NCBI RefSeq assembly: GCF_036669915.1
Contig: NC_089325.1
Location: 10,685,231 to 10,749,230, forward strand
DNA length: 64,000 nt
Reading direction: 5' to 3'
From: Pocillopora verrucosa
Taxonomy: Eukaryota; Cnidaria; Anthozoa; Scleractinia; Pocilloporidae
Under the pieces are notes generated by a model. That model was not told where the DNA came from. It ran no database searches and saw only the letters and a list, made by a program, of their open reading frames with translations. The translations under genes were made by a program, and so were the position numbers. Position 1 is the stretch's first letter. The number at the start of each line of letters is the position of its first letter. Positions 10,248 through 18,448 of the stretch are shown here, piece by piece.

Positions 10248-10877
10248 ACGTAATCCTTTTCAAACCATTCCAGTGCTCACACGCCCGTGATTAAGTTTAC
10301 ACGAATTTCGCGACCCTCAGGCAAGTTTACTGATTTACATTTGCTAGTTGCTCGAATGTTTCAAGGATAAAATTCTCCTTAAAGTTTAACTTTGCTTGTC
10401 CGTAGACTATTTAAACATTATTGGAAGAACAATTTTGGTTTTTAACAATGGTGGTAAACGTAAAAGCGTAGTGTAAGGAATGCTTAAAATCATGCCGGAA
10501 GGGCGTGCATGTTTAACTGGCTTTCCATGGTTAATGTGAACGATAATTCTTTTATTCAGCTTAAGCTTCAAAAGCATATTGTTGTATCGTTCTAGAATAC
10601 ATTTCAGATCATTCTGTTATTTACCTTGTCATGTTTGATCATGCCGATACTGATAAGCTGAAAAAAAAGCCCCCAAAAAACTTCTAAATATCATTAAATA
10701 ATTTTCAGTAATAAGAGAAAAATTTCTGAGAAATCGCTCTGCTCCTAACTTATTGTAATGATGTCAACCTTACGACTAGAGCTAAAACTTCTCGATGTAT
10801 TTACGAGTAATTAAATTGAAAACAAACTGCTGATTTGGATTTTCTAGAGCCACTCAAATCTGAAAATGTTCATAACG
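10248..10877. other. 3' flank of ART-like copy 3
   Basis: No gene is seen. About 10490-10640 (GCCGGAAGGGCGTGCATG, TTTCCATGGTTAATGTGAAC, TTTACCTTGTCATGTTTGATC, GCCGATACTGATAAGC) matches the 3' flanks at 3400-3600 and 17290-17480, which marks the right end of the duplicated unit. Confidence 0.5.
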
Positions 10878-11072
10878 TTAAAAACATCTGATGCCATTTT
10901 CCATTGGTAAACAAACCCGGCACCTGCACCATGGAAGGTCAGTTAGAGATGTAGGTTCTTCGGGTAAGTTGTCTGCAACTAGCTGTTTGGTGAAGTCCAA
11001 ACTGCCCCCACCCATACTCAATTTCTCCAGCAAGTCATCCTTTGTAGGGTTGTCAAGTGCTTGAGTGAATTC
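10878..11072 (-). CDS. terminal exon with Cys-rich C-terminus (P2X7-tail-like pattern)
   Basis: On the minus strand an acceptor (TTTTCTAG before 11072) opens a clean 64-codon frame ending in TAA at 10880-10878. It reads EFTQALDNPTKDDLLEKL at the start, then ...LPEEPTSLTDLPWCRCRVCL, then PMENGIRCF and stop. The W-C-x-C-x2-C...C arrangement after an acidic 'PEEP' stretch resembles the cytoplasmic Cys-rich domain of P2X7 receptors and the invertebrate proteins that carry this domain without the channel. I infer this from the pattern only. Upstream exons on the minus strand are not clear. The frame has no damage, so it may be a live gene's last exon or a domain spread by a transposon. Confidence 0.45.
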   Translation of the reverse strand, partial: EFTQALDNPTKDDLLEKLSMGGGSLDFTKQLVADNLPEEPTSLTDLPWCRCRVCLPMENGIRCF

Positions 11073-11080
11073 CTAGAAAA

Positions 11081-11571
11081 TAATTTTATAAAAAATTTTT
11101 GATTAAGTTAAATGAATTTATGCAATGAATGCATATCATTTAGTATTTTAAAGTCAATCAAAAATTACTTTTCACTTGCACATCATGGGAGGCACTTTGC
11201 TCGAGATGTGGAAATTTTCAAACTCCTGGTAGTTTGGTCATCCTTTGCACAGTAACATAAATACTGTGAAATTTAGGAAGTTATCAGTAATAAGTACTGA
11301 CTTAAAAATAGTTTTTTTTACTAATCGCGTAAACGAACATCAGATTTACGGATAGAAACCACAATTACATTTGTAAGCATCAGATTTACCGACTGATGTA
11401 TAATTACCAGGACTGCTCGACTTCCGTCGGCCTCCAAACGATCGCGGCTCCATCAGGAATTACATTTTCCTGGCTTCTTTGTGCGATTGCTGCTGTCGAA
11501 AATTATTTCTAATCAAAAGCTAGAAGGATAAATAAACTGTAATTAAACTTTCATTTGTAAGCTTCTGTATC
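11081..11571. other. no gene seen
   Basis: AT-rich non-coding DNA. CATCAGATTTAC occurs twice (about 11338 and 11379), and 11415-11470 is locally more GC-rich. Nothing further can be supported. Confidence 0.4.
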
Positions 11572-11680
11572 ATACATGATTTTCGCACTTGGACTTGTCA
11601 CATTTACAAGCGTTAACACAATTGAGGTCTGCTGTTTTGCAAGGACACGCTCCTCTTCCTCTCTTCCGCGCACATTGCCC
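11572..11680 (-). pseudogene. Cys-rich (CXC-like) coding fragment
   Basis: The minus strand reads GQCARKRGRGACPCKT, then CVNACKCDKSKC, and stops at TGA near 11572. The spacing of many Cys with Arg/Gly/Lys resembles CXC/CRC-type modules found in cnidarian transposon proteins. It lies upstream (on this strand) of the Cys-rich exon at 10878-11072, but I could not join the two into one gene. The preceding minus frame (11927-11703) ends in acidic and then basic sequence and is not recognised. Confidence 0.3.
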
Positions 11681-12163
11681 CGATCAAGAACAGGTCACTC
11701 TTTCATTTTCTTTTTCCTGAAGAAGAAAGAGGCAATTCAGGTGCTTTAGTAGAAAATAAATTCGGTACCGCGTGCAATGGCAATTCGAAATATCTCACCT
11801 CGGCAATTATTATGTATAAGTCTTCTTCCTCGTCGTCCTCGTTCGAGTCCAATGCTGAACCATAATAATTAACTCGTGTGTCTGCCACCCTTTCTGGAAA
11901 GCTATCCATGAAGCACGAATCCACCAATCCACGCTATCAGCTGCCAAACAAGGTAAAAGATACGGCCTTCGATTCGAGTCGAAATAGAGGAAACCCACAA
12001 TAAGCAAAGAGCCATTCAGAAATGAGACCGTGAATTCAAAACAATAACAAACGGCCGCAAAGCGAGTGGGTGATACTGGGCTTTTATGAAGAATGTCATC
12101 AAAAAATATTAAATACAACGACTGTGAAAATTCATATTCAACAACGAACAGATATATCATAAA

Positions 12164-12300
12164 ATGAAAACTAATGGAAGCGTTAATCATGAACTTGGTA
12201 GTTACGAACTGAACAAAGCATCGCTATCTTGCTTTGATGACAAGCGTTACATACATGAAGATGGCGTGACAATTAAGTTACGCTTCTGGACACTACTACA
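12164..12300 (+). pseudogene. relic of Polinton/Maverick-type DNA polymerase B C-terminus
   Basis: The plus strand reads SYELNKASLSCFDDKRYI followed by HEDGV. An 'NK-x-ALS-x-DDKR-x-x-x-DG' string is typical of the extreme C-terminus of protein-primed family B polymerases in Polinton/Maverick and adintovirus-like elements. Nothing else of the polymerase is visible upstream, so this is a short fossil. The remaining codons to 12415 are AT-rich and look non-coding. I identify it by recalled motif only. Confidence 0.35.
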
Positions 12301-12951
12301 CTTTTCGAGAAAATTTTACTTTAAAAATGAATTTTACAAACCAAAAAGATTTTCCATTGTGCAGACAAAATTTGAAGCTTATGATTGGTTAAAAAAAAAA
12401 ACAGACCATCGTTGACTCGTATCCTCGGGAAAGTCCCTGTTTGAAAGAGGTCAACGCGTAGGCGGTATGTTAATTTTCTTTATCTCTCAATTTCTACTGG
12501 TGTGACATGCAACGTCTTTCTTCAATATATTATGAGCGCATTTTTCGGAATCCAACTGTCTCTATTTCACTCTGAATTCTTTCTCTTTCATTATATAATG
12601 AGCGCATTTCTCAGAATCCGACTGTCTTTATTTTTCTCTTTCATTATAACATGAGCGCATTTTAAGGTGACGTGACATAGTAACATCGAACGGTCCCCAG
12701 TAGAATAGGAGTCGGGTGGTTGGCGCGACAGTTTTTTTCGAAACTGCGCTCCCACCTTCAACTTCTGTACTACTGACTAGGCAGGGAAGGGTAGGGGGGG
12801 TTGTATTTACTAAAAATAAAAGAGATGGCCCCTGTACAAAAATTTTAACTTTGTTTCCGACTTCCGCAAAAAGCAGAACCAATCAGTTGGCCCGATGGTA
12901 AACAATGAATGTTTTCAAGAATTATGGGAAAGGATTATCTAATGTCGTAAT
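12301..12951. other. spacer before ART-like scar copy 4
   Basis: 12530-12665 contains three partial repeats of TATTATGAGCGCATTTTTCGG-like sequence (ATGAGCGCATTT at about 12532, 12596 and 12650). From about 12770 it resembles the upstream flank of other array members: a GGGAAGGGTAGGGGGGGTTG run, AGCAGAACCAATCAGTTGGC at about 12873, and GATGGTAAACAATGAATGTT. Confidence 0.45.
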
Positions 12952-13245
12952 ATGAGCCGTAAATTTTATCTATCCGGTGAAGACGAGCTGGTTCCGTTCA
13001 CTTACGAAGTTCATATTGAAAACCTTCAGATTTTGCCCCCAAACGCGGATTTGCTAGTTGCTGGATTTTCAGCAATTTTCACTGAAGATGGCCTCCCTTC
13101 GAATAACATACAAGAACTGTTCTTAACAAGTTACGGGAAGACACAATTGGGGCTAGCTCTGAGATATAATATAAGTTGCAACTAGATTCTTTCCTTGAAA
13201 GATCTCGACTGTAGCGGGCTTGATCTCCAATACGATTACGCAACT
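12952..13245 (+). pseudogene. ART-like family copy 4, N-terminal scar
   Basis: From about 13045 the frame reads ADLLVAGFSAIFTEDGLP, then SNNIQELF, which is the family N-terminal motif without its start codon. The ATG at 12952 lies in what was the 5' leader (TATCCGGTGAAGACGAGCTGG). The frame ends at 13185. Just beyond, at 13205-13240, another frame gives the family string SGLDLQYDY. The ubiquitin-like domain has therefore been deleted and the ART domain is gone. Clear non-functional relic. Confidence 0.7.
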
Positions 13246-14054
13246 CTTTTAACCAATCAGATGCAAAACTAAAACCACTCACGACTTCGTACGTGCGTTT
13301 TCCCGCGCTTTAGGTAGTTTGATCAGTTTTATGTTGAGTTCCCATAGGTTCTTAAAGGTTTTTTTTTCATGTCTTGTGATTGGCTGTTGTGATTGCATGT
13401 ATTTTGGTTTTGGTTTTACGGCTCATTCGAAAAGCCCTTCGTGTCAGGTGATAGGACCACATTGAATGCATACACTTAAATGCAGAATATTTACAAAAAA
13501 TTTATCATCATCAACGTTATTTTGCATTATGTTGATATTATAAGCTTTGAACACAACGGCCAATAATATCGTGTTGACGGATATTATCCCCTAAATCTGC
13601 CTTGGAAAAAACCGTTTGGTGAAAATGTCTTTTACAAATAAGACAATTTAGACTAATCGACTAAACGTACTTTTGGTTCATACAACGTTGAGACAGTGTT
13701 GAGCGTCTTTAGTTGACTATACGAAAACAAGGGAACAACAGATTTATATTTTAAAATCATAATTTTTTTATCATATCAAGTAACTGACTATTTGGTTTGG
13801 CTTTCTTCGCTTTTTAAATGTCGTTAACATACAACATCTGTAGAAATCTCTGAATGAATTAATGAGTCATACCAGGTACATGGGATGAATCTGACGGAAA
13901 CTTAACAGACAGGTGTAGTTTCCATCACCACTGCAGTTGAAGATAAGCCACTGCCGCTGAAGAAAATACAAATATACTTCATGATCTCAGATTAACCTCG
14001 GGGATTAACAGAAGATACGTAAGTCATCTGTCGAACTTGCATTCTTTATTACTC
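13246..14054. other. no gene seen
   Basis: AT-rich spacer with no coding exon or clear repeat that I can support. Confidence 0.4.
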
Positions 14055-14819
14055 TTAAGTGAACGGCATTCTGCAAGGTTGGTCGGTGTCTTTGAAGCGC
14101 CCATGCAAAATCTCTAGGAGATACCCACTTGTCCATATTGCTACGGGAACCGCGCAGACTACTGCCACAAATGTGTGCCTCCTCCATCTTTTTCGCCAAA
14201 CAGCCACGACGGCCATGTTCTGATAGTGAATCACGATCGCTAGAGACATGCTGGTGAAAAACCACTCAATCATCAATAAAATTGAAGTTCGGATGGCGAA
14301 CGACTGAAGCAATTTTACAAGTGGATCACTTGGAGTGCAGTTTCGTAGGTGAGATAAGTAAACGACAAGAATAGAGAGCCGATGATTGTTGCAGTTAGTA
14401 ATGAAATCAACGTTCCAGTATACAGTGATCTCCAAACTGTGTGACAAGTGGAAGGTCTGAAACTCTTCCAAGCCATTGCTCTGTCATCTCCTCGCTGTTC
14501 GCCTCGTGTTTCTTCCTTTTCTTGGGGTGAGCAAGCGTCTATAACTCTTACAGCAATATTTCTTGACGGCACATAAGAGGAGCCAGCTGTGTGCCCTCTG
14601 TCGCTGTATAAAATAAATGAACTCATCCAAGGGATGATAGTTCCATTCTCGACCTGTACTTTCTAATGGATTGTAGCCTAAGGACTCTGTCGTGAACTCT
14701 GGTTCGTCCGGGTTGTAAAACGCTATCACGCCATGCGTAAAACTGACTACCATGTGACCAAACACCTCTAGAGTGCTTGTACTCATGCTGGAAGGATTTG
14801 GCGATGAAATCCACCACAA
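14055..14819 (-). pseudogene. possible decayed multi-pass membrane protein
   Basis: Three overlapping minus-strand frames of better-than-random composition follow each other. 14819-14484 contains HMVVSFTHGVIAFYNPDEPE and ESTGREWNYHPLDEFIYFIQ. 14626-14315 contains the hydrophobic segment GTLISLLTATIIGSLFLSF. 14471-14055 contains SFAIRTSILLMIEWFFTSMS and FVAVVCAVPVAIWTSGYL, ending at TGA/TAA near 14055. Together they could be one polypeptide with about three membrane segments broken by two frame changes, near 14590 and 14340. I do not recognise the family. It could also be chance hydrophobic reading frames. Confidence 0.3.
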
Positions 14820-15454
14820 GTTAGCGTTAGAAGACTTCGACCTTTTCTAGGTAAACATTACTCACGAAAGTGAAATGATAACATCATGCGTTTCATTTTG
14901 GGTAAAGGTACAACTTTGGGCCACGAAAGCGAATATGTTGAACAAAGTAGGAATGTACAGCTCAATGAAAAAGAAATTTGCGGCGTAAAATCAAGGAAAG
15001 GCGTCTAGTTCTCAACCAAACCGGAGGTGATAAGGTGGCTGAAGTGTAGGATGTAAACATTGAGGCGACTTAACCTTGAAAAGGCCTACAGAGAATGTTA
15101 TAAGTTTGCAGGTCGCTGTGCAACAAACTGCCTCAACCCTGAATTTAAGGAAGGTTCTTGCTGTTTGCTACCAAAAGAATCCAAGTAAAGATCAACTATA
15201 GCTGGGATAAAAATGTACTGCCGATTCCAGAAGACAAATTACCAGATCAGAGATGGAAAGAAGTCCGAAACGAGTCTCGAAGCTGGGGGTGAGCAACATT
15301 TTGAAGCAGAAGAAATTTGGCGAAGTTCTGGAGGCTTTCGGCCCAGAAGGTCCCGGAAGTTGCACGCCTTGTGTTTTTCCTTTGCCTTTGGAGAGACATC
15401 AGTGCAAAGTGGCGAATTAACCGTTGCAAAACCCCGCAAAATCATTCGAAAAAT
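14820..15454. other. no gene recognised
   Basis: Plus and minus frames of 60-85 codons overlap at 15213-15470, but none shows a family pattern, signal peptide or splice context, so I leave them out. The right end merges with the upstream flank of ART-like copy 5. Confidence 0.35.
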
Positions 15455-15919
15455 CGCTCTCTTAATTTAGTTCTTAGGAACGTGTGTCGATTGAGTAAGG
15501 AATTAAAAATAAAAAAGCTAATCAATGGACACGAACGTTCTTAGAAACGTATGTTAATTAGGGAGCAAAAATGACTTAGCTAATTAAAAAACGCAATTGG
15601 TTTTTATTATTCTATATGTTTTTAGTTTCTCTAGTGCAACGCAGCTGCCTTGCTACAAGCTAAGCCACCCACCCCCTCCCCACAGATATAAGCTCAGTTT
15701 CAGCTTACAAGAAAAATAATATAAATGCACGGAAATGTAAATTCTGCTTTCGATTTCCCCAAAAAGCCGACCAATCAATTTGCCCGCTTGGGTGGTAAAC
15801 ATCCGATGTTTCCAAGAATAACAGGAGCGGAGACTTAAGACTATATAAGCCATAAATTATTCATCTTTATTCGCTGAAGACGAATTGGTTGTGTTCATCT
15901 AAGAGAGAAACTTCAGAAA
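15455..15919 (+). promoter_or_regulatory. promoter and leader of the intact ubiquitin-like/ART gene
   Basis: This segment is collinear with 8840-9319. A CCAAT box (ACCAATCAATT, from about 15770) is conserved in the flanks of copies 3, 4 and 5, and as GATCAATCAATT in copy 2. A good TATA box, CTATATAA at 15841-15848, lies about 70 bp downstream of it and 72 bp before the ATG, which predicts a short 5' leader of about 45 nt. The leader TTCGCTGAAGACGAATTGGT is conserved across the array. This is one compact core promoter duplicated with each gene. Confidence 0.6.
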
Positions 15920-16867
15920 ATGTCAAATTTGGAATTGCTGAATGCTGGATTTGCAGCAATATTCGGTGAAAATGGCCTCCCTTCGAGTAACATACACGAA
16001 CTGTTCGAAGCAACCTACATCATGAAACCTTTGCCTTCTCTGGGAGCAACTGGAGGTCGGTCGAGTTTGAGAAGCCGCATGATAGATGTGTTTGTATACG
16101 GCCTACAAGGCGAAATATTCACTGTTAAAGTGCTGAACACGTGCACAGTCAGCGAGTTAAAGACTGTTATTGAAGAAGAAACAGGAATATACGCGAAAGT
16201 GATGGGTCTGATTTACTGTGGCAAGAGACTCGATGATAGAGATGAAACTCCTTTAAGCCGCCTTGGAATTTGTCATGGCAGTAGCGTCTTCCTAGTGCTG
16301 GGTTTACGAGGTGGTGGCTTGCCGCATCATAGTGTTGATCCTGACGGGCTTGATCCCCAATACGATTATGATTTTAGTAATGTCAAAGATGACGGTAAGA
16401 TATACATGAGAGGAGGGCATCAATATCATCGACCTTACGGTTGGAACAGAATAGCAGTCAAAGTTGTTAGCAAGTTCGGTTACAACGAATGGCTCGGCCC
16501 AAATGGCATACGCACCGAAGAAGCTCCAAACGAATGGGCGGTTTCTTATCACGGCACAGCGATTGAGAACGCTGACAAGATCATCAAAGAAGGCTTCAAA
16601 CCTGGTCCTAGACAACTGTATGGCAAAGGCGTTTACAGCAGCCCCAGTATTGAAATGGTTGAAAACCATTACGCACAACCATTTGACCACAAGGGTAAGC
16701 GTTACTTAATTGCTTTTCAGAATCGTGTCAATCCTCATCGTGTCAAAATCATTCCTGCTAAAGAAACAGGTGCTGGAGCTGATTACTGGCTCACACAGAA
16801 AGACGATACGCGGCCCTACGGTGTGCTTTTTAAGGAAATCGTAAAAGGAGAATGTAACATTTCTTGA
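15920..16867 (+). CDS. ubiquitin-like/PARP-like ADP-ribosyltransferase-fold protein (intact array member)
   Basis: A single-exon gene of 315 codons. Residues 1-33: N-terminal motif MSNLELLNAGFAAIFGENGL then PSSNIHELFEATY, shared by all copies and not assigned to a known domain. Residues ~55-132: ubiquitin-like domain, with VFVYGLQGEIFTVKV, TVSELKTVIEEETGI, LIYCGKRLDD and SVFLVLGLRGG, ending in the ubiquitin-like tail LRGG (129-132) plus Gly133. Residues ~142-300: GLDPQYDYDFSNV, HRPYGWNRIAVKV, WLGPNG, then the PARP-like core SYHGT (His211), GKGVYSSP (Tyr239), AFQNRVNP, ADYWL and RPYGVLFKE. His and Tyr match the first two positions of the H-Y-E triad; no Glu is evident at the third, so mono-ADP-ribosylation or an inactive fold are both possible. 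There is no signal peptide or membrane segment, so it is probably cytosolic or nuclear. Related Ub/PARP-like proteins occur in invertebrates and fungi and are annotated only by similarity. Target and function are unknown. Confidence 0.8.
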   Translation: MSNLELLNAGFAAIFGENGLPSSNIHELFEATYIMKPLPSLGATGGRSSLRSRMIDVFVYGLQGEIFTVKVLNTCTVSELKTVIEEETGIYAKVMGLIYCGKRLDDRDETPLSRLGICHGSSVFLVLGLRGGGLPHHSVDPDGLDPQYDYDFSNVKDDGKIYMRGGHQYHRPYGWNRIAVKVVSKFGYNEWLGPNGIRTEEAPNEWAVSYHGTAIENADKIIKEGFKPGPRQLYGKGVYSSPSIEMVENHYAQPFDHKGKRYLIAFQNRVNPHRVKIIPAKETGAGADYWLTQKDDTRPYGVLFKEIVKGECNIS

Positions 16868-18448
16868 AATATTCTAGTGCTCACAAGACCTATTTTAAAT
16901 CGTCACTCTCAGGCAAGTTTGGTGGTAGCTTGAATGCTTTATAGATAAGTTTTCCTTCATTTTCAACTTTGCTGATTGGGAAATTATTTATACATTCCAA
17001 AAAGAAGATTGATAATTTTTAGATATAGTATAAAATAAAGTAAAACTAGAAGCCGCAGAGGCCTTTACTGCTTATGGTTATCCAAACATCGCTTAAATCC
17101 ACTGCTGAATAACAGCAGCCAAAAAGCGACGATATCTCTCCAAAATCGTTTCTTCTTTTGGAAATAGAAACAGCTTTTCGCCATATATTTCCTTCTAGCC
17201 ACTTACTTCATAGTACACTACAGCTTGATAACCTGCTTGCACAGATGCGCTAGAAGTACCTTTTTGCAAGGTAGATATTTGAACTTATTTTCATTCAAAA
17301 TCATGTGGGAAGAGCCTCACCATTGCTGATTTAACAGGCTTCTCGTGGTTGATGTAATTGTTTTTATCCAACTTTAGCATCACAGACATATTACTGTAAT
17401 GTTCTTGAATACATCCCAAGAGGTTTCGTTGTTTACCAAGTCGGCATGTTTAGTCAAGCTGATACTGGTTTGTAAACAAAATATGATGTAATCATATCAA
17501 ATATTAATGTTTTAGACTGTTAAGCATATCAATTTAACTGGAGCTAGTTGTAGTTAAGATAAGCTGTCACTAAAACGGTGTGTTGCAGACTAAAAGTGAC
17601 TAATACAATATTTGTTTGTTCAAAGTTCACTATAGAAAACAAGGCGATGATTTATAGAAATATTGTACAGCGTAACTATAAGAACATCTTAGGGATGTTT
17701 TTAACTTTAATTAATACGCGAAAGAAAACTGATGAACGAAAGAGTCAGTCTAAGCGCCAGAATTAGAAGAATTCTTTCCTTATTCTGTTAATACCGTTTC
17801 AAAATCGCTTGTGTGACGAAGTTTCTTTGGCGGTGAGTTTTTCTTTAACATATCATCGGTACAAACTAATTTCCGAATAGAGGAACTGAATTTTCCAAAA
17901 CAAGAACCCACGTTTAGGAGGTTATCTCCGTGCACTTAACCCTCTAACTCTCAGAAATGATTAACAAGTCACTCCACCTTATACTATCTGAACATTGTAC
18001 ACCAAATTGGTAATGAGAATACTCCAACTTATCCGGTAGAAGTTGTTACCATGATCTAACACCAAATTCTCGAAACTAATTTCCAAGGAAAAGTGTAGCA
18101 ACCAGAGGGGAGAATTAACAATCAGATTTGGGAATCAAAGGGTTTATTTCCCGTCAGTGATATCCAGTTTGCGATTGAAACTGAAAAACCTTCAATAGAA
18201 GATAAAGTTCCAAAAAATAAAAGCCCACGTTTTTGTGGTCATGGCCATACACTTGACTTCTTACAGTGATGTAGAGCTTACGATTGAAACTTAAAACTAT
18301 CGTCGTATTTACAAGTACTTATATTGAAAACAAGCCTTTCATTAGAGTCTTCTCGAGTAACTTGTAACTGAAAAAGTTAATGAGGTAAGTGACAACCTTT
18401 CCGTTTTGAACGCAGAGGTCCGCGAAAAATTGAAAATTTCCTTCGTAA
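16868..18448. other. 3' flank of the array and spacer to HSD17B10
   Basis: No gene is seen. About 17280-17595 is the shared 3' flank of array units (also at 3400-3790 and 10490-10640), ending at GGTGTGTTGCAGACT. 17937-18150 is a MITE copy with TTAACCCTCTAACTCTC at one end and AATCAAAGGGTTTA at the other. Confidence 0.5.

Noticed and set aside
16690-16722. GTAAGC...TTTTCAG resembling a 26-nt intron in the 15920 gene
   Set aside because: It is too short for a spliceosomal intron, and reading through keeps the frame and the conserved AFQNRV motif.
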